From Chitinophaga eiseniae (lineage in GTDB: Bacteria; Bacteroidota; Bacteroidia; Chitinophagales; Chitinophagaceae), in the NCBI RefSeq assembly GCF_900167135.1, contig NZ_FUWZ01000004.1:248001-312000 (forward strand): 64,000 bases of DNA, given 5' to 3'. Position 1 is the stretch's first letter. Every line of letters begins with the position of its first letter. Under the pieces are notes generated by a model that ran no database searches, was not told the DNA's origin, and saw only the letters and a list, made by a program, of their open reading frames with translations. Both the position numbers and the translations under genes were made by a program. Of the stretch, positions 9,798-18,726 are shown piece after piece.

Positions 9798-10376
9798 ATG
9801 AGTCAATATATTAAAATTGGACTTAAAGTATTATGGTTGATTGTTTTGACTTACTGGTTCATTTCGGGGCTTATTGCCAAAAAGGCCGAACATCAGGAAC
9901 CTTTTATTAAACGATTTGTTCAATACTGGCTGCCGTTAATTATTGCCATGTTGTTTTTAGGGCCAGGAGAGTGGTTTGGACGTAGCTGGTTAAGGGAGAA
10001 TTTTATTGAACATTCTGATCTGGTTGGGACCATTGGACTTTCTATTTCCGTAATTGGCGCAATAATAGCTTGCGCATCCCGATATAAACTTGGCAGGAAT
10101 TGGAGTTTATCGGTACAAAAAAAAGAAGACCATCAATTAATACAAGACGGAATTTATAGAATTGTCCGGCATCCGATTTATACAGGACTATTGTTACTAT
10201 TTATCGGAAATGCATTAATTGTTGGTGACTACAGAGCGATAATAGCTGTATTAATAGTTTTTGTATCGTTATGGTTAAAGCTCAAAAAGGAAGAGAAATT
10301 GCTGATCGAAATTTTTGGAACGAAATATACGGAATACCAAAATCGCACAAAGGCAATTATCCCATATTTATTATAA
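9798..10376 (+). CDS. Isoprenylcysteine carboxyl methyltransferase-like membrane protein
   Basis: This 192-residue protein has about four to five membrane helices and the C-terminal signature of the ICMT/PEMT-like family: GIYRIVRHPIYTG (about residues 118-130), followed by a charged segment KKEEKLLIEIFG and a terminal tyrosine-rich tail. Members bind S-adenosylmethionine at the membrane and methylate lipids or small molecules. Bacterial substrates are mostly unknown. The base composition is clearly more AT-rich than the genes on either side, and the gene stands alone with about 170 bases upstream and 156 downstream. It could be an acquired single gene, but nothing mobile flanks it. Confidence 0.82.
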   Translation: MSQYIKIGLKVLWLIVLTYWFISGLIAKKAEHQEPFIKRFVQYWLPLIIAMLFLGPGEWFGRSWLRENFIEHSDLVGTIGLSISVIGAIIACASRYKLGRNWSLSVQKKEDHQLIQDGIYRIVRHPIYTGLLLLFIGNALIVGDYRAIIAVLIVFVSLWLKLKKEEKLLIEIFGTKYTEYQNRTKAIIPYLL

Positions 10377-10532
10377 TAAAAAATGACGAATTCGCATGAT
10401 CTTTATGATCAGTTCTACAGGTGTTCCGGCTAAAAAATCATTGATACAGCATGAACGGCTGTAGGTGTGAGAGCGATCCAAAATATCTATCAGTAAGGGT
10501 TAAGGCTAATAGCCCATCTAAAAAAAAAGAGC

Positions 10533-11684
10533 ATGGCAATAGTCAAAAGATGGTTCTGCTTCTTCATAATCATTGCCGTAGGCATTGAACCGTGTTTTAG
10601 CCAGGAATACAGGCAATCTATCGATATGCGTACTTCTTTTGTACCTGGCACGGTAATGATAAACGGAAAACCTATTGTTTACTATGAGCTTCATTTGACT
10701 AATTTTTCAAATGATTCCATAAGCCTGGAAAAGATGGAAGTATTGGAGGGTGTTGATTCTTCGGTTGTTGTTTCCTTTGACAAGGATGACCTGATGAACA
10801 GGCTTAGCAGGCTGGGATTACAATTGAAGGATAAAGAAAATATAATTGCGCCGGGTAATTCAAGGGTAGTCTATCTTGAATGGCAAAGTGATAAAACGGA
10901 TGTGCGACTGATGCATCGTCTTAGTTTCGTATTATCTCAGGGTCATAAAAAGCAAACATTTTCAGTTCAGGGCGCAGGCATTAACTTGTCTGAGAAGCCA
11001 CGAATAGCGCTTGGAGCGCCTTTACGGGGCGGCCCATGGGTGGCGGTTTACGATCCTTCCTGGGGCCGCGGGCATCGCAGGGTCATTTATACTGTTGATG
11101 GGAAGGCCCGGATTCCGGGACGTTTTGCCATCGATTTCATCAAGCTTGATACGTTGGGACGGTATGCGAATGGAGACAATAATCTGGTGAAAAACTGGTA
11201 CAGCTATGGGGAGGAGGTGCTTGCAGTGAGTGATGGCGTTATTTCAGCAACCAGAGATGATTTTCGGGAAAGCAGCACTTTGTCGAATCATCCTGAATAC
11301 CCGGCTGGGAAAGCAACAGGAAACTACATTTCCTTAGATATAGGAGATAGCTGCATCGCATTTTACGAACATCTGAAACCAGGAAGCATCAAAGTGGTGC
11401 CCGGGCAACGGGTAAAAAAAGGAGATGTCATTGCAGTGGTCGGGTTTACAGGTCAGACTACCGGTCCACATCTTCACTTCCATCTGGCAGACCAGCATTC
11501 AGCGCTGGGTGCGGAGGGGATACCTTTTGAATTTGAACGTTTTACGGTTCTGGGCGCATATATTGATTTCGGTAAGTTTGGAAAGGAGCGCTGGACAACC
11601 GTAAGAGATGATTCCCCATTGATAATTACAGCAGAGCGCCCTGCACCAAATTCCGTAATAAAATTCGACGTGGAAGATAATTGA
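10533..11684 (+). CDS. Secreted M23-family metallopeptidase
   Basis: The start ATG follows an A-rich GA run (ribosome-binding-like) and opens a signal peptide (about residues 1-23, ending CFSQ). The first 150 residues form a beta-rich region without a recognised domain. The C-terminal half is a peptidase M23 (LytM/lysostaphin-like) domain: RFAIDF carries the first metal Asp, and GPHLHFHL (His313/His315/His317) carries the HxH zinc motif, preceded by GQRVKKGDVIAVVGFTGQT. M23 enzymes cut peptidoglycan cross-links, though some act on other peptides. The RFAIDF variant replaces the classical HxGxD motif, as in a known subgroup with N-terminal sandwich domains. The gene is monocistronic. Confidence 0.88.
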   Translation: MAIVKRWFCFFIIIAVGIEPCFSQEYRQSIDMRTSFVPGTVMINGKPIVYYELHLTNFSNDSISLEKMEVLEGVDSSVVVSFDKDDLMNRLSRLGLQLKDKENIIAPGNSRVVYLEWQSDKTDVRLMHRLSFVLSQGHKKQTFSVQGAGINLSEKPRIALGAPLRGGPWVAVYDPSWGRGHRRVIYTVDGKARIPGRFAIDFIKLDTLGRYANGDNNLVKNWYSYGEEVLAVSDGVISATRDDFRESSTLSNHPEYPAGKATGNYISLDIGDSCIAFYEHLKPGSIKVVPGQRVKKGDVIAVVGFTGQTTGPHLHFHLADQHSALGAEGIPFEFERFTVLGAYIDFGKFGKERWTTVRDDSPLIITAERPAPNSVIKFDVEDN

Positions 11685-11739
11685 TAAGCGTACATGCGAC
11701 ATGTTTAGTACCCCTCTCTTACCCCCTGAATAAACCCTC

Positions 11740-11892
11740 ATGATGACTGTAAAACAGCAACATAAACTGCACATCGGACTATTTGACAACCCCTGGATTT
11801 TAAGAATCGTTTTAAAGAATTGGTTATCCCAAGATGTTGACTGTAACGTAGTGATTGATGCCGGTAATGTTTTAAGCCGGCTGATAAAGTGA
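11740..11892 (+). pseudogene. Short ORF resembling a response-regulator receiver N-terminus (probable relic)
   Basis: This is a 50-codon open frame with ATG-ATG at 11740. Its segment LHIGLFDNPWILRIVLKNWL, ending VVIDAGN, resembles the first beta-alpha-beta unit of a NarL-type receiver (I-x-L-x-D-x-x-x-x-L-R-x-x-L-x-x-L). It stops before the phospho-Asp strand. Reading on past the stop gives no further receiver or HTH motifs. It is most simply the decayed start of a regulator gene; a genuine small protein cannot be excluded. Confidence 0.35.
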
Positions 11893-12152
11893 AATGTAGA
11901 TCTGTGCTTTCAAACAGGTGCGTCAATTCCGGCAGACACAGTTGCCTGGTTTCCATAGCGGAGTAGTTTTCGGCAAAAATAGTATCCGCTACTGCGTTGT
12001 GGTTTCAATGGAATGAGATCTTCTCTTGAAAGTATTTTATCTTTGTCTCATCAACGTCCGGCAGATTGAACGTTTAACCCGTGATCCCTATCGCCAATAC
12101 TACGATATGCCAGACAAATCATGTGTACCCGTATCTAATAAATTATTTTGTC
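11893..12152. other. Gene-free spacer before the tail-fibre-like gene
   Basis: Together with the relic before it, 11685-12152 is a 468-base stretch without a convincing complete gene. The stretch 11893-12152 is AT-rich, contains several in-frame stops in all plus frames, and presumably holds the promoter of the gene at 12153. No clear hairpin or repeat was found. Confidence 0.5.
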
Positions 12153-13358
12153 ATGAAGAAAGAAACACTATTTACCCTTATCTGCTGTTGCGGACTGGGC
12201 GCTGTTGCTCAAGCCCAGGATTTACAGACTGTCACCAACGCCGGCAATACCACTAACCGGTTTATTCAAATTACCGGTGCCAACGGTCTACCAGCCACCG
12301 GTGCTGGCCTGGAGTTATATGCAAACCCTGCTAACGCCACCGGGTATCTGAAAGCATATAACCGTGGCGCCGGCGTTCCCGGGCTCCTGAAGATCCAGGA
12401 CAGTGGGGGAGATACCCACATCAATCCGGCAGGCGGTAATGTGGGTATCGGGACCACCACCCCCGCAGCCAGACTGGATGTTGCGGGGAATATAAAGGTC
12501 TCCGACGGAATGCAGACCATCAACCTGGTCAATGGAACTAATACCGCGCCGTACAACCTTTCACTGGGCTTAAATGATGACGGCGTTAACTTCTCCAATA
12601 ATTCAGCTACCAGGGGCTTTAAGTTTAACAATGCAAACGGAAACCTCTTCCTGGTCAACAGCAGGGGAAATATGGGTATTGGCACACTGACTCCGATGAA
12701 TGGCACGAATAACCTGGGACTGCATATCAGTAAGGGCAACCATTCCACGATTGTGTTGGGAGAGCCGGCCGATGGCTATGGCGGCTTTGTACAAACTTCC
12801 GACTCCAGGCACAGGGTATTCATCGGGGCCAACGCATATGACGATGTCGCCAGCAGCTGGCGGACGGTACAAGCCGGAAAAGGAATAGCAGGAATAAGCA
12901 TCGTGGCCGACGAAGGCGGGTGGGGCACTTCTATAGACTTTTTTACAGATACCGGCTCAACATTTACCAAAAGCATGACGATACTGGGCAACGGGAACGT
13001 GGGTATTGGCACCGTTACGCCAGGAGCCTGTAAACTGGCGGTAGACGGCTTAATAGGCGCCCGCAGGGTAAAAGTGACACAGGGAGCATGGGCAGATTTT
13101 GTATTTCACCCGGAGTATAAACTCCCTTCTCTCCGGGAAGTAGAGCTGTTCATCAACCAACATCAGCACCTGCCCGATATACCGGCTGAAAAAGAAGTAG
13201 TACAGGACGGCCTCGACCTCGGCGACATGAATAAAAAACTCCTGCAGAAAATTGAAGAACTTACCCTCTACATGATCGAAGAACACAAAAAGAACCAGCA
13301 ACAGGAGCAACTGATCCGACAACTGCAAGAGGAAATAAAACAGTTGAAAAATAAGTAA
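12153..13358 (+). CDS. Secreted tail-fibre-like protein with GIGT repeats and C-terminal coiled coil
   Basis: I prefer the ATG at 12153, which opens a signal peptide (MKKETLFTLICCCGLGAVAQAQ); a frame opening 24 codons earlier lacks one. The 401-residue product has several GNVGIGT-x-TP repeats spaced across the protein. They are typical of Bacteroidota proteins related to phage tail fibres and endosialidase-chaperone-associated stalks. The C-terminal ELFINQHQHLPDIPAE block and a final coiled coil (about residues 350-401, rich in Q, E, K and L) are also characteristic and probably trimerise the fibre. Function in these bacteria is not established; surface adhesion is a guess. No phage genes lie nearby. 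Confidence 0.8.
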   Translation: MKKETLFTLICCCGLGAVAQAQDLQTVTNAGNTTNRFIQITGANGLPATGAGLELYANPANATGYLKAYNRGAGVPGLLKIQDSGGDTHINPAGGNVGIGTTTPAARLDVAGNIKVSDGMQTINLVNGTNTAPYNLSLGLNDDGVNFSNNSATRGFKFNNANGNLFLVNSRGNMGIGTLTPMNGTNNLGLHISKGNHSTIVLGEPADGYGGFVQTSDSRHRVFIGANAYDDVASSWRTVQAGKGIAGISIVADEGGWGTSIDFFTDTGSTFTKSMTILGNGNVGIGTVTPGACKLAVDGLIGARRVKVTQGAWADFVFHPEYKLPSLREVELFINQHQHLPDIPAEKEVVQDGLDLGDMNKKLLQKIEELTLYMIEEHKKNQQQEQLIRQLQEEIKQLKNK

Positions 13359-13439
13359 TATAGCAGTGAGGCATTGAACAATCAACTTTACATCGGCCGG
13401 CACCCTGTATCTCCGCTTCGGCATCCCCTGTTACTTTTT

Positions 13440-13586
13440 TCATCTCAGCGGGTCGTTGCAGATACGTTCATACTGGCGGGTGCTCAGGCAGGCGTTCCTG
13501 GCAATTTCGTGCCGGACTGCGTCAGGCCGCAGATACCGGCATAGAACTTCCGTTACTGAAAATAGCAAGTAATGGCTGATATATCC
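13440..13586 (-). pseudogene. Relic of an AraC-type HTH domain
   Basis: Directly after the stop of the glycosyltransferase gene, and in the same minus-strand frame, a 48-codon open stretch contains RHEIARNACLSTRQYERIC. This looks like the second helix-turn-helix of AraC-family regulators (A-x-x-A-C-L-S-x-R-Q-x-E-R). It has no start codon and ends at a stop at 13440, just before the family's usual C-terminal helix. It appears to be the remnant of a deleted regulator gene. Alternatively it is chance similarity in a short frame. Confidence 0.4.
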
Positions 13587-16500
13587 TCAATAAAGCGGTG
13601 TATTCAGCGTAGTTATACCAGTGACCACGCTACTATCGCGCGCGGCCTCCAGGTAAAGCCGGTATTGCATTGGCTTGTCGGGGACCGTCAGCGTGAAAGA
13701 TGCGCCTTTCCCAACGGGTTGCAGGTGGAAGGGATTGCCGTAGCGGTCTGTCTGCACAAGGTACCATTCAAACTGCAGCTGGTCTTTACCCGGGTCTGCA
13801 AACCGCCAGCCGGCGCCGGTGCTTACGAGTGCGTGATAGGTGAGCCGGCTGCCGGGCAACGTTGTACGGGAGGGCCGGAGTATTTTCACTTTGGGCAGCG
13901 ATGGCAATGCAGAGCGCTGGCTCCATAGGCCCGAGAGCTGCTCCCAGGCTGGTTTATGGCGGCCACGATGATCGATAAGGCCGTCGAATGTAACATAATC
14001 GCGGGTCTCCAGGTCCTGCCACGTGGTGATGAATGCGGGTACCGGTGACAGCGCAGCATAAGAGGCTACCGGTATTTTGCTGATGAAGCAGGGTACATTT
14101 CCGGAAAGAAGAGCTGCGAGACCGGTGGTATCGCCGATGGTCTCTATGCCGAATGCGTCGATGGCGGGTAGTTGCTGCCGGAGCCAGGGTAGCAGGGGGG
14201 CGGTGGCTGATTGAAAAAGAACGTCTGTTGTCACCGGTCGGGACGGATCGGTGGCTTTGATAGCCCTGGCAAGTCCTTCCAGCCAGCGCAGGTAACGTTG
14301 CTGCTGATAGAGCAAAGCCGGCTTAAAGTGATATTGCCCCAGTTGCTGCCATGCGTTATTGCCGATCTGCCATGCGGTGATGACGGTGTCGTTGCGGCGC
14401 CTGGCGATGTTACGGAGGATATCCCGCTGCGCCCGCGCGAGCATGACGCTGTCCTTGTCCATATCCGTGACGTCGGGCAGCCAGAACCCGTAATGTATGT
14501 GAATACCGTGGCTACGGGCTTCCGAAAGCACGTTCCTGTCATATACGCCCGGACCGTAACGGCGGATGGTGTTTACGCCCAGCTGCTGCATTTGCTGAAG
14601 GTCATGGGCCGTTTCCCGGCGCGTAAGGGCGTACCGGTTTCTGAACCAGTCTTCTCCTTTCTGATAGCGCAGTCCGCGGAGGTTGTCCGGCAGCGGATGG
14701 TGTGGGACCGGAGCAACGGTCGCTGCACCCGCGATGGCTGTAACATTAAGGGCTGCCGGTCCCCGCAGCCGCGGAAAACTGTCCAGTACTGCCAGCAGTT
14801 GTCCGGGTTGACGAATAGACCAGTCGAGGTACCGTGCGGTGTCTCCTTTCACGACATTGACATCGTGCCCGGTATTGAAAAACACCTGTGCATGGACTTC
14901 AGGGAAACGGTTGCTGATAGCCAGGAAGGCATCGCTGAACCAGCGTGCCTGGTCGCCGGCATCGGAAGCGGAGCCCATTTCTGCTATCATCACGGGCAGG
15001 CCTGAACGGAAAAGCGGTAGCTGGTGAAAAGGCTGGTATAATGCCTCGAAGGAATACCATGCACCACCTCCATGTGCAGGGCCATAGTTGAGGGCGGTAA
15101 CACCTATCCAATCTACGAATTCCTTGCCGGGAAAATATTTTTCAGCGTTGGAGGCTTTCCATGGGCTCCATACCCATACGGCGTTTATGGCGCCGCGGCG
15201 AAGGAACAGTGTATGCACATACCGCCAGGCGCGGCCGTATTCTTCGGGTGTATTGCCACCAGTGGGCGACCATGGGTAAGCAGGATTGTCCGGTTCATGC
15301 GCGAAGCGTAAAAACAGCGGCCGGTTCAATGCTTTCACCTGGTCTGCGAACTGTTCGAGGTAACTGTCAAAAATACCGGTGGGTATCAGCGACATTACTT
15401 TGCGTTCCTGCTGCACTTGACCAGCGTTATGGGTAAAGCGGGAGGTCCAGGGTTCCCAGGTAACCATGGGAATAGAACCGCTGTTGTAAATTGCTGTCAG
15501 AGAGTCCGGCAGGAGGTGGTCCTGTCCGTCGCCCCACGCAATATACAGCGAGGTAATCTGCGTGCGCGGGAGCCCTTCGCCGGATGGGTTGTATGCGCCG
15601 GTATAGAAAACGTCCTGTCTTGAGGGTAGTACGCTTACGGGAGCTTGTCGCCGTCCGGCGGTAAAGTACCAGCTCAGCACGATGACAACCAGCAGCAACG
15701 GGAGGCCGAGTTTACGGATACCGGTGTACAGGTGCAGGTGCCGGAATATCCAGAATTGTCTTTTCAGAAATAGTGGTAGCGTCAGGATTGTTTTCACCCA
15801 TCCGTATCGTGCCGGTATTTTCTTCAGCTGGAGACTGGCCATGATGTTGAATACCATAATGAGACAGTTGATGCCTGCAATGCCAGCCATAAAAAGCGAA
15901 TAAGGGTTCCAGTCATGAGATAACCCATATATGATTGCGGCCAGCGAAATGACCAGTATGACTATGTTGGGTAGGTTCAGCCGCCAGTCGTCCGGCCCGG
16001 AGTCGTCTTTCGGGGTGGGGAGGTACGGTACTCTTTTGCGCGCAATAGTGTATATGAGGCCGAGCAGGTAGATCCACCAGGTGCCGATAAACAGCAGGCC
16101 GCCTACCACGTGGAAGCCGCGTTCCGTCTCCTCCATTACCCAGCGTTGCACGTAATGCCGAATGAGGATGATGGACGCGATGGCAGGGAAGGCGAGCAAC
16201 GAAAACTGCACCAGGTCCGCCCGGAAAGGAATGTACCCGGTGACCAGCGACAGCACGGGCACGAGGAAATTAATGAGAAAAACAACTCCGGATAGATAAT
16301 GCAGGGGGATGGTGCCGTAATGCAGACGTTGCAGCCAGGTAAACTGTCGGAACAGCCGCGGATAAGTGGTCACCAGCAGCTCGAAGGTGCCTCTCGCCCA
16401 TTTCAGCTGCTGCGCATAGTACGCCGAAAGGGTATTGGGTACCAGCCCGCGGGTAAGCACGGCAGGCACGTAGATAGATTTCCATCCTTTGGCATGCAGG

Positions 16501-17306
16501 TGCATGGCAGTATGCATGTCTTCCGCCAGCCCGCTGGCGTGTCCGCCGATGGAGTCCAGGGCGGCTCTCCGAAAGGTGCAGTTGGCGCCGATGGCCAGCA
16601 CGGTGCCGTAGCTGTTCATGGTGGACATAATAGGTCCGTAAAACTGAAATGTTTGCTGGGCGGCGCCTTTGGCGATAAGGTTGTCGCCGAGGTTGCTGTA
16701 TGCCTGTACGATCTGCACGAAGCCGATTCCGGGATCGTTGAAATGATGTACTACGGCATCCAGGAAATCCGGCGCCGGCACATGGTCCGGGTCCATCACC
16801 ACACAAAGCTCTCCCGTGGCGTATTGCAGGGCATTGTTGATATTACCGGCTTTGGCATCCTTGCGGTTGGTACGGGTCACATGCCGCACGCCGAGGCGTG
16901 CACACACTTCGCGGAGATACGGGTCGTTCGCTTCGTCGCATAGCCAGGCGGTATGCGGGTAGGTCATGGCCCTGATGGCGGTAAGCGTGTTAACGATCAT
17001 GTCATACGGTTCGCCCGGGAAGTAGGTGGTGAGTACATCTACCGTGAAGGGATGCTGCGGTGGCGGCGAAGGAGGGATGCGGATAGCGGCGTAATGATAC
17101 CATTCATGCAGAATGGTCAGGCAGTTAAAGGTGATGGCTGCCATCAGCACCCAATATAGCGGGGCGTAACCGATTTGCGTGCGCCGGAACAGCACGGTGA
17201 GCAGCACACCGATGCTGACGGTACCCAGCAGGATCATCAGCCTGAGGGTAAACAGTTCCCGCCGTGACGGCGGTGTGACCGGTGCCGGTTGTTCCTTTTC
17301 TCTCAT
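13587..17306 (-). CDS. GT2 (BcsA-like) glycosyltransferase fused to GH26-like and degenerate glycosidase-like domains
   Basis: This is a 1239-residue inner-membrane protein. After two N-terminal helices comes a processive GT2 domain (about residues 85-310) with CDEAND (Asp124), DPDH (172-174), AEDMH (Glu262-Asp263) and QQLKWARG (299-306). These are the D, DxD, TED and QxxRW-type motifs of cellulose and hyaluronan synthase relatives. Several membrane helices follow (about 335-550). Residues about 565-830 look like GH26: acid Glu671 in RFAHEPDN and nucleophile Glu776 in MIAEMG. Residues about 880-1130 form another TIM-barrel-like glycosidase region in which the expected GNE is GNN (Asn984) and the expected nucleophile is Lys1077 in FISKIP, so it is probably inactive. 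The ATG overlaps the stop of the upstream GH2-type gene (ATGA), implying translational coupling. Synthesis and trimming of an exported beta-glycan is the likely role (inference). Confidence 0.85.
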   Translation of the reverse strand: MREKEQPAPVTPPSRRELFTLRLMILLGTVSIGVLLTVLFRRTQIGYAPLYWVLMAAITFNCLTILHEWYHYAAIRIPPSPPPQHPFTVDVLTTYFPGEPYDMIVNTLTAIRAMTYPHTAWLCDEANDPYLREVCARLGVRHVTRTNRKDAKAGNINNALQYATGELCVVMDPDHVPAPDFLDAVVHHFNDPGIGFVQIVQAYSNLGDNLIAKGAAQQTFQFYGPIMSTMNSYGTVLAIGANCTFRRAALDSIGGHASGLAEDMHTAMHLHAKGWKSIYVPAVLTRGLVPNTLSAYYAQQLKWARGTFELLVTTYPRLFRQFTWLQRLHYGTIPLHYLSGVVFLINFLVPVLSLVTGYIPFRADLVQFSLLAFPAIASIILIRHYVQRWVMEETERGFHVVGGLLFIGTWWIYLLGLIYTIARKRVPYLPTPKDDSGPDDWRLNLPNIVILVISLAAIIYGLSHDWNPYSLFMAGIAGINCLIMVFNIMASLQLKKIPARYGWVKTILTLPLFLKRQFWIFRHLHLYTGIRKLGLPLLLVVIVLSWYFTAGRRQAPVSVLPSRQDVFYTGAYNPSGEGLPRTQITSLYIAWGDGQDHLLPDSLTAIYNSGSIPMVTWEPWTSRFTHNAGQVQQERKVMSLIPTGIFDSYLEQFADQVKALNRPLFLRFAHEPDNPAYPWSPTGGNTPEEYGRAWRYVHTLFLRRGAINAVWVWSPWKASNAEKYFPGKEFVDWIGVTALNYGPAHGGGAWYSFEALYQPFHQLPLFRSGLPVMIAEMGSASDAGDQARWFSDAFLAISNRFPEVHAQVFFNTGHDVNVVKGDTARYLDWSIRQPGQLLAVLDSFPRLRGPAALNVTAIAGAATVAPVPHHPLPDNLRGLRYQKGEDWFRNRYALTRRETAHDLQQMQQLGVNTIRRYGPGVYDRNVLSEARSHGIHIHYGFWLPDVTDMDKDSVMLARAQRDILRNIARRRNDTVITAWQIGNNAWQQLGQYHFKPALLYQQQRYLRWLEGLARAIKATDPSRPVTTDVLFQSATAPLLPWLRQQLPAIDAFGIETIGDTTGLAALLSGNVPCFISKIPVASYAALSPVPAFITTWQDLETRDYVTFDGLIDHRGRHKPAWEQLSGLWSQRSALPSLPKVKILRPSRTTLPGSRLTYHALVSTGAGWRFADPGKDQLQFEWYLVQTDRYGNPFHLQPVGKGASFTLTVPDKPMQYRLYLEAARDSSVVTGITTLNTPLY

Positions 17307-18640
17307 GGCGCGACTACATAAAAGGGTGTATTGGTGGAAGCGAAATTGCCGTATGCATCATATACGGTCACGAATATACGATAAGGTCCTTCCCGCAGGG
17401 GGGCACGGAAGCGGGCGCCGGTGCCCTCATGGGAAAGCAAAAGGCTGTCCGCTGCCGGCGGCTTCACTTTGTTCACATCGCTGCGGAAACGGATGAACCA
17501 ATCCTCCGGCAGCACTTCCCATGTAAACCGGAGGGAGTCGTTACCAGGATTTTCCAGCAAAAGATTGGCGGAATGGACGGTGCCGGGCGGCAGCAAAATA
17601 TTGTCCCTCGCACCCTTGCCATCCAGCAGCATATACCGTAATGCAGGCGCTTTATGCGCAGGGAGCCGCCCCGTCCAGATATATTGCATGGTCTGCACGG
17701 TGGCGGAAGCGGCGCCGTTTTCGGCGAACAGGCTGAACCAGGTATGCGTCACTTCCTGCTTCTGGCCCCAGTAGAATACACAGGCCCCCAGGAAGCGCGG
17801 ATCATCTACCGGCATATAAGCTGTATAACGTTTAAGATATTGTTCCGCTTTTTTATTGCTGGTATTTTCAATGGGAGCGCCCCACGCGGCGGTTTCGGCT
17901 TCCCAGGGTCCGTTGATGCCCCATTCGGTGATCAGGAACGGGCCATCCCAGAACCAGGAGAATGACCGCAGCTCCTGGCGAAGGTGGTGCAGGTCTCCAA
18001 ATATGTTTAGCGAGATAAGGTCCAGTTGCGGCACTTTCCAGCGGATGTTGTAAATATTGCGCCGGTTAAAATTAATGAGGGTGGTGGTCACAGGATGATC
18101 CGGATCGTGCGTATGGATGATGTCCACCAGGCGGTTAAAGGTTTTGTAAAACGGGCGGTAACGGGGCCTGTAGGGAAAATCCACTTCGTTGCCGAGGCAC
18201 CACATTAGCAGGGCAGGATGGTTTTTGTACCGTTCCACCACCCGCTCGTAAGCCAGGTATAGTGCGGAAACGGCGGCGGTATCCCGGTAGTATGCAAGGG
18301 ATTCGCTGCTAGGGATGTGTAAACCGGCGATGACAGCGATGCCCGCTGCCTGTGCGCTGTCCAGCAATGCACCGATCTGCACGGTATCCCAGGTACGGAC
18401 AGTGTTGCCGCCCGCTGCCTGCAATGCCTGCAGCTGTCCGTCGCCTGCCGCGCCTTTGACGATAAAGGGCTGTCCATTCCTGAAAATAGTATACCGGTCT
18501 CCGGATTTTCCAATGTAAACTTTGCGTGGAGCAGAAGGGGAGGGCGTCTGCCGGCAGGCCGCCATCGTACAACCCAGCAGAGCCAGGACAATAAAACCGA
18601 AATACACAGGAGTATGGCGTGTCTGTAGGCGTTGTATCAT
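17303..18640 (-). CDS. GH2-type TIM-barrel glycosidase-like lipoprotein
   Basis: I place the start at the ATG at 18640 (445 residues); a GTG three codons upstream is possible. The leader has the lipobox LLGC (Cys24), so it is likely a lipoprotein. The barrel (about residues 40-320) resembles GH2 catalytic domains, with the acid Glu152 in WCLGNEVDF and the nucleophile Glu239 in ITEWG, both intact. A C-terminal beta-sandwich (about 355-445) follows. It is the first gene of a two-gene operon with the GT2 fusion and overlaps it by four bases. It may process the glycan that the GT2 protein makes. Its degenerate counterpart sits at the C-terminus of the fusion protein, which suggests the pair once shared or duplicated this fold. 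Confidence 0.82.
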   Translation of the reverse strand: MIQRLQTRHTPVYFGFIVLALLGCTMAACRQTPSPSAPRKVYIGKSGDRYTIFRNGQPFIVKGAAGDGQLQALQAAGGNTVRTWDTVQIGALLDSAQAAGIAVIAGLHIPSSESLAYYRDTAAVSALYLAYERVVERYKNHPALLMWCLGNEVDFPYRPRYRPFYKTFNRLVDIIHTHDPDHPVTTTLINFNRRNIYNIRWKVPQLDLISLNIFGDLHHLRQELRSFSWFWDGPFLITEWGINGPWEAETAAWGAPIENTSNKKAEQYLKRYTAYMPVDDPRFLGACVFYWGQKQEVTHTWFSLFAENGAASATVQTMQYIWTGRLPAHKAPALRYMLLDGKGARDNILLPPGTVHSANLLLENPGNDSLRFTWEVLPEDWFIRFRSDVNKVKPPAADSLLLSHEGTGARFRAPLREGPYRIFVTVYDAYGNFASTNTPFYVVAP

Positions 18641-18649
18641 TCGGAGCAC

Positions 18650-18703
18650 ATCGGACTACCTAAATATAGTGAAATCTTTTTAAAGTCCGTTGATCGGACT
18701 ACC
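18650..18703. repeat. Two 11-bp direct repeats upstream of the GH2/GT2 operon
   Basis: ATCGGACTACC occurs at 18650-18660 and again at 18693-18703, 43 bases apart. This is just upstream of the minus-strand operon start at 18640. The second copy is also half of an inverted repeat, AGTCCG at 18684-18689 and CGGACT at 18695-18700. A spacing of about four helical turns fits cooperative regulator binding. It could also be chance or part of a weak terminator of the 18727 gene. Confidence 0.35.
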
Positions 18704-18726
18704 AGGCACGCCTGTCGGAAATGATA

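Noticed and set aside
12153..13358. Tail-fibre-like protein taken as evidence of a prophage
   Set aside because: No capsid, terminase, portal or integrase genes lie nearby, and such proteins are common on Bacteroidota chromosomes.
14211..15005. 264-residue plus-strand frame opposite the GT2 fusion gene
   Set aside because: The minus-strand protein has clear GH26-like motifs in this stretch; the plus frame has no domain.
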